The notes: generated by a model from the sequence alone, not told the origin. DNA of 41,434 bases from Sedimentisphaerales bacterium (GCA_016927855.1 JAFGLV010000170.1:1-41434), one strand, 5' to 3'. Counted from the stretch's first letter, positions 15,237 to 23,521 are shown. Program-made: numbers and translations.

Positions 15237-16847
15237 TCAGTGCTTGAAGTGGCGTTTGCCGGTGAAGACCATAACGACGCCGAGCCGGTCGGCGGCCGCG
15301 ATGACTTCATCGTCTTTCTTGGAGCCGCCGGGCTGGATGATGGCCGCGACCCCTGCCTGGGCCGCGTTCTCGACATTGTCGGGGAACGGGAAGAAAGCAT
15401 CCGATGCCATGACGGCGCCCTTGGCTTCTTCGCCCGCCTGCTTCATAGCCAACAGGCCTGACTCGACGCGGTTCATCTGGCCGGCGCCGACGCCGAGGAT
15501 GCGCTTGTTCTTGACCAGAACAATCGTATTGCTCTTCGTGTGCTTGGCGACCAGCCAAGCCATGCGCAGGTCTTCAAGCTGCTCGGGTGTGGGTTTAGCC
15601 TCCGTTGGATAGGTCAAGGCCTCGGGCTCCCAGCCGGCCAGGTCGCGCTTCTGCAGCAGCAGCCCTCCGATGATACAGCGCACGTCGCACTCGCCGGTGT
15701 CGATCTTGGCATGGTCGATCGGACCGGTCTCGATGAGCCGGACCCGGCCGCCCCAGGTCTTGAGGGTCCGGATGATTTCGATCGCGTCCTCCTCGAACTC
15801 CGGCGCGATAATCACCTCCGCGAAGAAGCCGCTGGCGCCGAGCGCCTTGCCGAACCGGCTGTATGACTCCATGATCGTGCGGGCCAGCTCGACGTCCACC
15901 TTGCGATTCAATGCGATGATCCCGCCGAAGGCGCTGACCACGTCGCCTTCGTAGGCCTTGCGGTAGGCAACGCAGATATCATCATCGACGGCGCAGCCAC
16001 AGGGGTTGAGGTGCTTGACGACCACCGCGGCCGGCTCGTCGAACTCCTTGACCAGCTCGAAGGCCGCGTTGGCATCGAGGAGATTGTTGAAGCTGACTTC
16101 CGTGCCGCCTTCCAGGAGCTTGCCGTTGCAGACCGACGGCTCGGCGCTGACAGGCAGCCTATACAGGGCCGCCGTCTGGTGGGGATTCTCGCCGTAACGC
16201 AGGCTGCTCTCCTTCGTCAGCGCGATGGAGACACGGTCCGGGTATTCGACGCCGGCGTTGGCGTTGAGATATTTCGAGATGGCCGCGTCATAGGCAGCGG
16301 TCAAACCGAAAGCCGCCCGCGCCAATTCGCTCCGTAGGGACTCGGAAACGGCGCCGTGGTTGTCGCGCATCTGATCGACGACCTGCGTGTACTGGCCGGG
16401 GTAGGTGACCACGGTGACGAACTTGTGGTTCTTGGCCGCCGAGCGGATCATGCTCGGCCCGCCGATGTCGATGTTCTCGATGGCCTCTTCCAGGGTGCAC
16501 TGGGGCTTGGCGACGGTGGCCTCGAACGGGTAGAGATTGACGCAGACCAGATCGATCGGCTCGATGCCGCGCTGAGCCATCGCTTCGGTATGCTCAACCT
16601 TGTCGCGCAGGCCCAACAGCGCGCCGTGGATCTTGGGGTGAAGGGTCTTGACGCGACCGTCCATCATCTCGGGAAAGCCGGTGACGGCGTCGACGCTCAC
16701 GACGTTGACGCCGGCCTCCGTGAGCTTCTTGGCCGTGCCGCCGGTGCTGATGATCTTGACCCCCAGCCGGGCGAGGGCCTGGGCGAAATCGACGACCCCG
16801 GTCTTGTCGGAAACACTGATCAGCGCGGTTTTGATCGTGACGTCCAT
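15237..16847 (-). CDS. purH: Bifunctional AICAR transformylase / IMP cyclohydrolase
   Basis: Catalyses the last two steps of de novo purine synthesis in the cytoplasm: formylation of AICAR with 10-formyl-THF, then cyclisation to IMP. The 536-aa product is full length for the family. The N-terminal cyclohydrolase (MGS-like) domain shows ALISVSDKTGVVDFA, STGGTAKKL and GGPSMIRSAAKNH. The C-terminal transformylase domain has LRYGENPHQTAALY, VVKHLNPCGCA (the catalytic Lys-His pair) and the closing GSKKDDEVIAAADRLGVVMVFTGKRHFKH. ATG 16847 follows AAGGAG; the frame continues upstream into a repeat-rich spacer. No other purine genes are adjacent. Confidence 0.97.
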   Translation of the reverse strand: MDVTIKTALISVSDKTGVVDFAQALARLGVKIISTGGTAKKLTEAGVNVVSVDAVTGFPEMMDGRVKTLHPKIHGALLGLRDKVEHTEAMAQRGIEPIDLVCVNLYPFEATVAKPQCTLEEAIENIDIGGPSMIRSAAKNHKFVTVVTYPGQYTQVVDQMRDNHGAVSESLRSELARAAFGLTAAYDAAISKYLNANAGVEYPDRVSIALTKESSLRYGENPHQTAALYRLPVSAEPSVCNGKLLEGGTEVSFNNLLDANAAFELVKEFDEPAAVVVKHLNPCGCAVDDDICVAYRKAYEGDVVSAFGGIIALNRKVDVELARTIMESYSRFGKALGASGFFAEVIIAPEFEEDAIEIIRTLKTWGGRVRLIETGPIDHAKIDTGECDVRCIIGGLLLQKRDLAGWEPEALTYPTEAKPTPEQLEDLRMAWLVAKHTKSNTIVLVKNKRILGVGAGQMNRVESGLLAMKQAGEEAKGAVMASDAFFPFPDNVENAAQAGVAAIIQPGGSKKDDEVIAAADRLGVVMVFTGKRHFKH

Positions 16848-16893
16848 TTCAACTCCTTCTCCATGAGTAATCCGCCAGGCGGATACAAGTGGC

Positions 16894-16968
16894 AAGTTTG
16901 AAGTGTGAAGTCCGAAGGTGGCGGACCGACGCCCTTCCCTTCACACTTGACACTTCAAACTTCAAACT
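16894..16968. repeat. Inverted arrays of 7-bp units upstream of purH
   Basis: On the plus strand, AAGTTTG, AAGTGTG, AAGTCCG and AAG run in tandem (16894-16917). After about 20 bp, a second array runs on the opposite strand (16939-16968), reading AGTTTGA, AGTTTGA, AGTGTCA, AGTGTGA, AG. The two arrays are complementary enough to form a long hairpin. They occupy the spacer between purH and the beta-propeller gene. Confidence 0.75.
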
Positions 16969-16972
16969 GCAA

Positions 16973-16990
16973 GGCGAATCGTCATTCGCC
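16973..16990 (-). terminator. Hairpin downstream of beta-propeller gene
   Basis: A perfect 7-bp stem GGCGAAT-CGTC-ATTCGCC lies 7-24 nt beyond the propeller stop codon (minus-strand gene ending at 16997). The run after it on the minus strand is TTGCAGTTT, only partly T-rich, so it is a possible weak terminator. Confidence 0.35.
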
Positions 16991-16996
16991 TTTGGC

Positions 16997-18103
16997 TTAC
17001 GGCGCCGGACACAGACAGGCCACGCGACCCTGTTCGTCAGCGACGTAGATGTTGGCATCGAGCGTATTGGCGGCAAATCTGGTCACCTTCGCGAGATTTA
17101 CGGAGTAGAGCTTGCTGCCGGTGGCGTTGTCCATCACCGCCAGAGTCTTGAGCTTGGTGGTGACATAGGCCCGGCCGCCCGCCTCCGCGAGCAGCTCGAT
17201 CCCTTCGGGCAGCACCCAGAGGGCCTGGCCGGACTGCTTGCCGATGGCGTTCAGGCCCCGGCCGACAGCGTACTGATACACTACCGTCGCCGTGGCGCGC
17301 GGCTCGCGGTCGAGGATCGCCTCCGTCTGATATCTCCATGCCATCGTCGCGGCGGTCGGACCTGTCACGTCCACCCGATACACCTGGGTGTCCTTGCTGG
17401 CCAGGAAGTAGCACCGGCCATCGCTGACTACCGGGCCTGCCATCGGGCCGCCCGCGTCGAACTGCCACCGTTTCTGAGCCGCGTCCGCCATCATGCCGAT
17501 CAGATTGCCGGCGTCGGTGCCCAGGACGACCAGGTCATCATCGGCGAGGATCGACGTAATCAACGAGTTGTTGTCCGCCGCGACTCGGAAGAGCCGCACC
17601 ATGTCGTCGGCGCGAAACACGTGAAGGCGGCGGTCGGCGGCGCTGACGTAGAAATACTGGCTGTTTCGCACCGGCGGCGCCACGATGCTCAACTCCAAGT
17701 CCATAATCCGTCGCTGGGACCCGGTGTTCTTGTCGAGCTCGACGAGTTGGTTGTCGATCACCGTGATGAGCGTGTCGTCGTAGGCAGTCCATCCGAGGAG
17801 GGGAAAACCGGCCGGAGCGATGGAGCGATCGAAGACGAGCCTGCCGTTGCGGCGGTCCAGCGACCACACGTAGTTCTGGTTCGAACGCACGTACAGGCGA
17901 TCATCAAGCACGGTCATCGTGTCGAGCTGTTCGCCCTCAGCCACCGCCAGGTTCTCCTGCCAAACCAGTTCAAGCTGGGCGTGGCGGAGCATCTCTTTGG
18001 ACAGAGGCCAGGATAGCACTTGGGCCGCGGCGCCTGCCCGTCCGCCGGTCAGAAGGCAGGCGGCCAAGAACAACGACGTCATCCCCGCTGGCATTCTCTG
18101 CAT
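16997..18103 (-). CDS. Secreted PQQ-like beta-propeller protein
   Basis: A 368-aa exported protein. ATG 18103 follows GAGGG/ACGAGA and starts a signal peptide (MQRMPAGMTSLFLAACLLTGGRAGAAAQ) ending near residue 27. The rest is a series of beta-propeller blades recognisable by repeated patterns such as DDRLYVRSNQNYVWSLDRRNG, DDTLITVIDNQLVELDKNTG and DDDLVVLGTDAGNLIGM. No PQQ-ligating or haem motif was seen, so it is more likely a binding or scaffold propeller than a dehydrogenase. A small gene of unknown function lies upstream on the same strand, separated by a hairpin and a dispersed repeat. Confidence 0.82.
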   Translation of the reverse strand: MQRMPAGMTSLFLAACLLTGGRAGAAAQVLSWPLSKEMLRHAQLELVWQENLAVAEGEQLDTMTVLDDRLYVRSNQNYVWSLDRRNGRLVFDRSIAPAGFPLLGWTAYDDTLITVIDNQLVELDKNTGSQRRIMDLELSIVAPPVRNSQYFYVSAADRRLHVFRADDMVRLFRVAADNNSLITSILADDDLVVLGTDAGNLIGMMADAAQKRWQFDAGGPMAGPVVSDGRCYFLASKDTQVYRVDVTGPTAATMAWRYQTEAILDREPRATATVVYQYAVGRGLNAIGKQSGQALWVLPEGIELLAEAGGRAYVTTKLKTLAVMDNATGSKLYSVNLAKVTRFAANTLDANIYVADEQGRVACLCPAP

Positions 18104-18136
18104 TTCTCGTACCCTCGTAAACAAAGGAAGCAGTAA

Positions 18137-18153
18137 GGTGTGCTTTGCACACC
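18137..18153. terminator. Perfect hairpin between small gene and propeller gene
   Basis: GGTGTGC-TTT-GCACACC forms a 7-bp perfect stem with a 3-nt loop. On the minus strand it lies 79 bp beyond the stop of the 18232-18528 gene and 34 bp before the propeller start. It could be a terminator or an attenuator; there is no clear T-tract. Confidence 0.35.
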
Positions 18154-18166
18154 ACCTCCGAGCGGC

Positions 18167-18203
18167 TCAGTCTGGAGACGCAAAACGTCACGTCTCGACC
18201 GGC
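18167..18203. repeat. Dispersed palindromic repeat, family A, copy 2
   Basis: Contains GGAGACGCAA ... CGTCTC followed by GACCGGC, with a CTCAG left flank. It matches the copy at 10873-10910 at most positions, including the ends of the hairpin stem. Both copies are in upstream spacers of minus-strand genes. Confidence 0.65.
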
Positions 18204-18231
18204 AATCCGGGGCCAGTCCCCGCGATCGACC

Positions 18232-18528
18232 CTACGGCAACGTGACGTACTCGGCCAGATCGACCTGGTGTCGAGCCTCAAACTGCTGCATCTGCTCGAT
18301 GCGTTCGATATCGTCCTGAATCCGGTGAACCAGCTTGAAGATATAGGGCTTGCCGACCAAGCGGTTGCGCAGGTCGTCGAGCATGGGCTCCCACGAGCCG
18401 CCGTACAACTGGGCCTTGAGCGCGACGAGCATCTTGTGCTCGGCGCTGAGACCGTTGACGTAGTCGGTCACAGCCTGGTCGGCGTTCTTTTCCGCACTGT
18501 CGTTGCTGCTGCGGGCTGGTTCTGCCAT
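18232..18528 (-). CDS. Small soluble protein of unknown function
   Basis: A 98-aa protein with a clear CAGGAG site before ATG 18528. It is predicted mostly helical and charged, with a disordered N-terminal 20 residues (MAEPARSSNDSAEKNAD) followed by helices around AVTDYVNGLSAEHKMLVALKAQ and LVHRIQDDIERIEQMQQFEARH. No signal peptide, membrane segment or metal motif is visible and the family is not recognised. It precedes the beta-propeller gene on the same strand, but a hairpin and repeat intervene, so co-transcription is uncertain. Confidence 0.7.
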   Translation of the reverse strand: MAEPARSSNDSAEKNADQAVTDYVNGLSAEHKMLVALKAQLYGGSWEPMLDDLRNRLVGKPYIFKLVHRIQDDIERIEQMQQFEARHQVDLAEYVTLP

Positions 18529-18719
18529 AACTCCTGACCTCGCCGTCGTCGGCACACATCACACCGGGCCACGTCAGGCGAATCCTAACGTCGGTTAGCC
18601 AGGAATTCAACAGATTTTCCCAGACCGACGGAGATAATCGCTGCCAGCTTGTCCATCTTGAAGCAGGCCAAGTCGGTTGTGTGCCTTGCGACACGCAGAG
18701 GCGAAGGATGTCTCGCCCC

Positions 18720-19916
18720 CTACGGGTGTTCCTGCGGGCGCGGCTCGGCCTCGCGGCATCGGTCGAAGAACGGCGTACTCTGGGTCTGGACGCAGTGGGC
18801 CGCGTACAGGTACATCGCGGCCGACCAGGTCTGCCAATCTTCCCCCTGCGGCGTGCCGTCCTGGGCCCGATGCCACTCGTTGAACCCAAACTCGACCTGC
18901 GCGTGGCGAGGGGCGCGAATCAACTCGGTCAAGGCCAGCAAGTGTCGCTCGGCCAGCCGATACCGCCCGGCGGCCACGAGCGCCGCGATGTAGAAGCCGC
19001 AAACAAAGGGCCAGATGCCACCATTGTGGTACTCGCCGGGCTGGTTGTATTTCTGGTAGCGCGGCAGCCAATCCGGGTCGTCCGGCCGCACATACGGGAA
19101 GAAGTTGGGCGGCAGGCCTACCGCCAGATCCTCGTTCTTCCGCAGTGCCGCACATTCCGTCTCGATCCACGTCACGAGATGACCGGCACGCGTACGGGAA
19201 GCGATGCCGGAGAGGATCGCCAGGCTGTTGCCCAGCAGGTCGAAACGCTCGCTGCGGTAGACCTTGTACGACCACAGCGCATAGTAGGGCTTATGGCGCA
19301 CGACCAGTCCTTCATGGACGTGACGGTGCTGCCGCTCGCCTGTGACGGTGAAGTTCTCCATCATCTCGCGCAGCACGACGGCACGCTCGTGCTGAGCCAG
19401 CAGGCGCAGCGCCGTATAGAGAACCGTGTTGACGTACAATCCGTAACCCAGGACCCACTGCTCGTCCCGCCAGTCGCTGGTCGGTAACTGGGCCACGAGG
19501 ACGCGATCCGACGGGCTGCGGTACGCCATCCAGGTCAAGGACTTGCCGACGGCTTCGTCGAGGAAGTCACTCGGACCGGCCGCCATTCTGAATAAGGCCG
19601 CGGCCAACAGGAACAGCGGGGTCGTGTCGCTAGCGCCGCGGTCTTCGGCATCGTGGACAAGCGAAGGAATGTGTCCCAGCGGTGATTGGTTTCCCGCCAG
19701 GACTTCCAGGACGCGGCGCCAGGCCTTGACGAGCTTGTCGTCTCCGGAAACGAGCACTCCCAGCGTAGCGATCATCAGGTCGCGCGTGTATGGCTCGGGA
19801 TACCCCCAGCCGGCGGTGCGGGGCAAGCGCCGGAACGGGCCATGAAGGTTGTGCAACAAGACATCAACGGCAGCTTCCTTGGCGCGCTCGATCGGCTTCC
19901 AGTCAGGCGTGGTCAT
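18720..19916 (-). CDS. Alpha/alpha-barrel glycoside hydrolase (amylo-alpha-1,6-glucosidase / GH100-like)
   Basis: A 398-aa cytoplasmic protein with the helical repeat pattern of six-hairpin glycosidases. Supporting segments are GWGYPEPYTRDLMIATLGVLVSGD near the N-terminus (the TRD motif shared by debranching enzymes and neutral invertases) and YHNGGIWPFVCGFYIAALVAAGR near residue 320 (NGGIWP motif). It begins one base after the glycosyltransferase stop (TGA-C-ATG), so the two are almost certainly co-translated and act on the same glycan or glucoside. Substrate cannot be assigned; candidates are an alpha-glucoside or a compatible-solute glycoside. The 3' end of the gene overlaps a hairpin-rich, repeat-like stretch (about 18700-18725). 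Confidence 0.75.
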   Translation of the reverse strand: MTTPDWKPIERAKEAAVDVLLHNLHGPFRRLPRTAGWGYPEPYTRDLMIATLGVLVSGDDKLVKAWRRVLEVLAGNQSPLGHIPSLVHDAEDRGASDTTPLFLLAAALFRMAAGPSDFLDEAVGKSLTWMAYRSPSDRVLVAQLPTSDWRDEQWVLGYGLYVNTVLYTALRLLAQHERAVVLREMMENFTVTGERQHRHVHEGLVVRHKPYYALWSYKVYRSERFDLLGNSLAILSGIASRTRAGHLVTWIETECAALRKNEDLAVGLPPNFFPYVRPDDPDWLPRYQKYNQPGEYHNGGIWPFVCGFYIAALVAAGRYRLAERHLLALTELIRAPRHAQVEFGFNEWHRAQDGTPQGEDWQTWSAAMYLYAAHCVQTQSTPFFDRCREAEPRPQEHP

Positions 19917-19917
19917 G

Positions 19918-21060
19918 TCAGGAGATTCCCAGCCTGTTCTGAACGATCTCGACGAACTTCTTGGCGACGACACGATAGTCGAAGTTGGCCACCACGCGTT
20001 TGCGCCCGGCGGTCCCCATCTTCCTACGAAGCTCCGCGTTGGTCATCAATTCCAGCAGATAGTTGGCAATATCGTGAATGCTGGCGCGATAATCGACGGT
20101 GCGCGGGCTCTTGAACACGACGCGATGCCCTGATTCGTAGCCCGACTCGTCCCCGACGATGGTCTCGCGCAGCCTGATCTCCTGGGCGATACCGGCCAGA
20201 TAGGCGGTCTCGCCATGCACCATGGTGTCGAGCATGCCCATCGCCTTGATGCCGACGACCGGTTTGCCGCAAGCATTGGCCTCGACCTGGATCATGCCGA
20301 AGCCCTCAAGCCGGCTGGGAGCAGCATAGACGTCACAGGCGGCCAACAGATAAGGCATGAAGTTGCGTGAAATAACGTTGGTCGTGTAGACGACGTTCTT
20401 CTCGATGCCCAACTGGGTGGCAAGTTGAAGGTCGATGAGGTTCTGATGTTCGGTGCGCGGCTGCGGCCAGACCTTGCACACGTATTTCCAGTCCGGCGCC
20501 TTCGTGTCGATAAGCGCCAGCGCCTGCATCACTTCCTGGGCGCCTTTGCTGGTGGCGTCTCCACCGACGGTCAGGATCATGATCTGGTCCGGCGCGACAC
20601 CCAGCGCCTCGCGGACCGTGGAGATCTTGAGATCGGCTGGATCGCGCGGGATGAACGCATCAGTATCGCAGCCGACAGGGAGAACCTCGATATTCTTGCC
20701 GCTGAGCCCGTCGCGCATGTAGACCTGCTTGACCCACTTGGACGTCACCAGAATCAGCGGCAGCCCCTCGAGCAGTTCGTGGTAGTTGGCCATGTACCCG
20801 TCGGCGACCAGCCAAGGCACCGGCTGCACGCCGTAGCGCTGCGGATGCATCACCAGATAGGGCGTGTGACCCCAGTACCCCACTCCAACCACGACATCGG
20901 GCTCGAACCAGCGGTAGTACCACTCCTTCTCCTGGGCCGACTCGAAATGAACGGAGTGCACATCGACGCCCGACTCCTGCAGCCCTCGGTGCAGCAGGTT
21001 GCCTTGGGTCGCCAAACCGGCCGGTGAAGCGGGATAGTCATATAGAGCCAGGACCTTCAT
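19918..21060 (-). CDS. Family 4 glycosyltransferase
   Basis: A 380-aa GT-B fold enzyme that transfers a sugar from a nucleotide donor, in the cytoplasm. ATG 21060 follows AAGGAGAT; the upstream extension of the frame is unsupported. The N-terminal acceptor half begins MKVLALYDYPASPAGLATQ. The C-terminal donor half contains ILTVGGDATSKGAQEVMQAL and the family 4 signature SRLEGFGMIQVEANACGKPVVG (the E-x7-E element). It sits between a PIG-L-type deacetylase gene (19 bp upstream) and a glycosidase (1 bp downstream), forming a compact glycan-handling operon. Donor and acceptor are unknown. Confidence 0.88.
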   Translation of the reverse strand: MKVLALYDYPASPAGLATQGNLLHRGLQESGVDVHSVHFESAQEKEWYYRWFEPDVVVGVGYWGHTPYLVMHPQRYGVQPVPWLVADGYMANYHELLEGLPLILVTSKWVKQVYMRDGLSGKNIEVLPVGCDTDAFIPRDPADLKISTVREALGVAPDQIMILTVGGDATSKGAQEVMQALALIDTKAPDWKYVCKVWPQPRTEHQNLIDLQLATQLGIEKNVVYTTNVISRNFMPYLLAACDVYAAPSRLEGFGMIQVEANACGKPVVGIKAMGMLDTMVHGETAYLAGIAQEIRLRETIVGDESGYESGHRVVFKSPRTVDYRASIHDIANYLLELMTNAELRRKMGTAGRKRVVANFDYRVVAKKFVEIVQNRLGIS

Positions 21061-21079
21061 GCGATCTCCTTCGCGCGAC

Positions 21080-21706
21080 TCATTTCTGCTTTCCGAGTAC
21101 CCAGAACGCCTCCTCCTTCGGCGTGGTTCTGGCCTCGAAGCTGTCGGGCCCAAAGTCATACACCTCGGTGATGATCCGATACTTCGTCTCCCAGACGTCG
21201 GCGGGAAGCCGCACGAAAACATCGGCGTCCGCCATCGGGCGCGGCAGGTATTTCCTGCCGCCGTCCTCGTAGGCGAACATCCAGACTTCCTTGGCCCAGA
21301 AGCGACCGCTCTCGCGCAGCGCCATCACCGCCTTGCCGACTTCCTCGTGGCGACGGTGACTGGTGTACTCGCCCCAGAGGCCGTGGGTCAGAACGAGGTC
21401 GTAGCGGTCGGACGGCAGCAGGTCGATGATCGCGTCCTCGACGTCGATCATCCTGAGCGGTTTCTGATCGGATCCGTCGTCCAGGTCGCCCATCACACCT
21501 CTGGCGCGATAGAATTCCAGCGCCTTCTCGAACTTCGGCGCCCGGTCCGCGTCGCTCTTGCGGCACAGCGTCACCACCGTCCAGCAGTTGTCCGGGTGCA
21601 TGAGCATGGTCCCGCCCGGCCAGAGCGTCTCATCGTCCGGGTGGGCCACGATGACCACGCAGTTGGTGTGTTCGTACGTCAGTCGTCCCGATGGGTCCTT
21701 GGCCAT
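21080..21706 (-). CDS. PIG-L (LmbE-like) zinc deacetylase
   Basis: A 208-aa LmbE/PIG-L fold enzyme that removes an acyl group, usually acetyl from GlcNAc-type substrates. The metal motif AHPDDE is at residues 21-26 and the distal ligand region at SHRRHEE (His117/His120). ATG 21706 has an AGAGGGGA site upstream. Next to a GT4 enzyme this resembles the glycosyltransferase plus deacetylase pairs of mycothiol or bacillithiol synthesis, but no thiol-adding ligase is present, so a surface glycan or glycolipid role is equally possible. Confidence 0.88.
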   Translation of the reverse strand: MAKDPSGRLTYEHTNCVVIVAHPDDETLWPGGTMLMHPDNCWTVVTLCRKSDADRAPKFEKALEFYRARGVMGDLDDGSDQKPLRMIDVEDAIIDLLPSDRYDLVLTHGLWGEYTSHRRHEEVGKAVMALRESGRFWAKEVWMFAYEDGGRKYLPRPMADADVFVRLPADVWETKYRIITEVYDFGPDSFEARTTPKEEAFWVLGKQK

Positions 21707-21755
21707 CTTCTGTCCCCTCTTAGCTGGGTCCTTGGCACTGGCGCCGTCAGACCTT

Positions 21756-21811
21756 TGTAGGGGCAGGCCCCTGTGCCTGCCCCAGGCAACCACAGGGGGT
21801 TGCCCCTACAG
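21756..21811. repeat. Dispersed palindromic repeat, family B
   Basis: The ends TGTAGGGGCA (21756-21765) and TGCCCCTACA (21801-21810) are perfect inverted copies, and the interior holds a second GGGGCAGG / CCTGCCCC pairing. It lies between the PIG-L gene and the DUF155-like gene. The shape resembles the TGTAGGGGC-type repeats common in several environmental bacterial lineages. Confidence 0.7.
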
Positions 21812-21840
21812 GACCTGCCAGCGCGCTGCAAACCGACGCA

Positions 21841-22938
21841 TCAGAGACCCAAAAGCAATAGTATTACATCCAGAATGAAAAGCAACACGATAGTCAGCTC
21901 CAGCAGGACCATCCAGGAGTTGATGCGATCCTGGTAGAGAAGCTGATAGAGATCGGCGAGCGTGCGCAGCTTGACGTTGATAATCCCGTGCCAGTTGGCC
22001 AGGTGAAATCGTCCCGACAAGTTCTGGTAGATTTTGGCCAAGTGCCAGTCGCCGAAGAACTTGGTGATGTTCTGGAGCTCGTCGTTGAGGCGCGCCATGT
22101 CCACGCGAATCTCGCGCAGGTCGCGACGGATCTGGCGCCGGCCGCGCTGGGCATGGGACAGGTCGCGGTAGGCCAGTTCCAGCGCCGTATCCAGGACCCG
22201 GTCGTACGCGCCAAGCTCGGCAAGCTGGACGTTGGCCAGTTCCGCGACGTGGATGACCTCCTCCAGGCTGTCCGGCTCGCCCATCGCCAGGGCCGCGTCC
22301 CAATCGACGACCACCAAGTCGCTCTCGTAGTACGACAGGTACCGCTCGGTCGATTCGGCGGCTTCCTGCTGGGAGAGGCGTGCGGCGTCCATTTCCTGGG
22401 TCAGCAGGCCCGCGACCGCACGTCGATGCTCGGCCAGCCAGTCCTCGGACCGGCGTAGCGTAACCGGACTCGGACCGGACAACAGATGAACGCAGAAGAT
22501 GGTGTAGTCCTCGCCCGGCGTCAGCTCCGGCACGGGCCGTATGACGTAGGGTTCGAGCTCGCGGCGCACTCGCTCGGCCACTGCCATCGCTTCGTCTTCA
22601 ACCTTCCTACCATCCAGCGTCAGACGATAGTAGCGAACGAGATCCTTGATGGCAGAAACCTCGAAGGGCACACACACCTGCACGCTGATGGCTCCGACGT
22701 CGAACAGCTTGACGGCCTCTGCCACCTCCACCGGCCCGAAAGGGCTCTGGCATCGCCTGGCTGGCAGCGTGACCATCTGCGGCCGGTAGAAGAACCCATG
22801 CCTGGGGCCGGGTTTACCGGGACCGGCCTCATAGCTGTGGGTTCGGCAGCCGAGAATCGTGGGTATCTCCCTGCGTTTGGTGTCGTAGGCCAGGTCGAAC
22901 GCGTAGATGTAGACCACCTCTCCCCTCATAGCGTTCAT
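21841..22938 (-). CDS. DUF155 / RMD1-like membrane-anchored protein
   Basis: A 365-aa protein. The N-terminal region (about 1-60) starts MNAMRGEVVYIYAFDLAYD and a mixed alpha/beta part follows. The segment YLSYYESDLVVVDWDAALAMGE, then the long helical region ELANVQLAELGAYDRVLDTALELAYRDL, and the C-terminal hydrophobic helix (VLLELTIVLLFILDVILLLLGL) match the layout of the DUF155 family, whose eukaryotic members include RMD1 and sit in organelle membranes. It is probably an inner-membrane protein with a large cytoplasmic part. Biochemical function is unknown. ATG 22938 follows AGGAAGGT. Family assignment is by pattern and is moderately sure. Confidence 0.65.
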   Translation of the reverse strand: MNAMRGEVVYIYAFDLAYDTKRREIPTILGCRTHSYEAGPGKPGPRHGFFYRPQMVTLPARRCQSPFGPVEVAEAVKLFDVGAISVQVCVPFEVSAIKDLVRYYRLTLDGRKVEDEAMAVAERVRRELEPYVIRPVPELTPGEDYTIFCVHLLSGPSPVTLRRSEDWLAEHRRAVAGLLTQEMDAARLSQQEAAESTERYLSYYESDLVVVDWDAALAMGEPDSLEEVIHVAELANVQLAELGAYDRVLDTALELAYRDLSHAQRGRRQIRRDLREIRVDMARLNDELQNITKFFGDWHLAKIYQNLSGRFHLANWHGIINVKLRTLADLYQLLYQDRINSWMVLLELTIVLLFILDVILLLLGL

Positions 22939-23017
22939 ACGTGTCGGACCTTCCTGGACGGATGGGCCTGCAGCGGACTCCACGTCGTTGTCCTTTCCCT
23001 GCCTCGCTCGGAGGCGA

Positions 23018-23248
23018 TCACACTCCTTGCGTCCAAGCCGGACACCGCATGATGACATCAACCAGATGCGAGATGCCGCGACAATCCTCCACGCGCACAA
23101 GCAACAATGTCTGACCTGCGACTTCGGCAGCCGCCGCATTGAAAACGGCGTTCGCCTTGTAAGGCCATCCCTCGACCGAGAGAATCGGGTTGGCACCGTG
23201 CCGCACGAAAGGCTCGTGGCTTGTTTTGTTGACATCGGGCTTCTTCAT
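23018..23248 (-). pseudogene. Truncated GH130 glycosidase / phosphorylase fragment
   Basis: The first 65 or so residues match the N-terminus of GH130 proteins (beta-mannoside phosphorylase and related): ANPILSVEGWPYKANAVFN, then GQTLLLVRVEDCRGISHL. GH130 enzymes are normally above 300 aa. Here the similarity stops at ISHL and the frame ends 13 codons later with unrelated residues (VDVIMRCPAWTQGV). The other frames downstream carry no continuation, so the 3' portion has been deleted rather than shifted. ATG 23248 keeps an AGGGAG site. The relic fits the adjacent glycan genes and suggests the cluster once had a phosphorylase. Confidence 0.75.
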
Positions 23249-23437
23249 AGCCGAAGCTGCTCCCTGCTCTATCGGTTCACCAGATAACCTGTGACAATCT
23301 ACGGATTTGGCGCCTGTCGGTTTGCCTGTTTCGACGGGCTGTCGCAGCGGATAAAATGAGTGCCGCCCGATGGTGTCCACCGTGCGGCACGTCATGATCG
23401 CGTGGAGTCTCCCTGCACTCGGCGTGGTCGGACCGCC

Positions 23438-23521
23438 CTACCGTTTCGGGGTCTTGCCCGTGCTCTTCTTCCCCTCGCCCTTGACCTTGATCTGCGGCGG
23501 CGCGTTTTTCTTGCGTCCCAT
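23438..23521 (-). CDS. Putative 27-aa basic micro-protein
   Basis: A 28-codon frame begins at ATG 23521 and ends at TAG 23438-23440. A full AAAGGAG site (23528-23534) lies 6 nt upstream, one of the best in the window. The product MGRKKNAPPQIKVKGEGKKSTGKTPKR is strongly basic (eleven Lys/Arg of 27) with no hydrophobic core, like a nucleic-acid-binding tail or a ribosome-associated peptide. It lies alone in a spacer of more than 500 bp. No family was recognised. The strong site and clean start/stop argue for translation; lack of length keeps confidence moderate. Confidence 0.5.
   Translation of the reverse strand: MGRKKNAPPQIKVKGEGKKSTGKTPKR

Noticed and set aside
19918..21706. Bacillithiol or mycothiol synthesis pair (GT4 plus PIG-L)
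   Set aside because: No cysteine ligase or thiol-adding gene is present and the GT4 start does not resemble BshA or MshA, so only a general glycan role was assigned.
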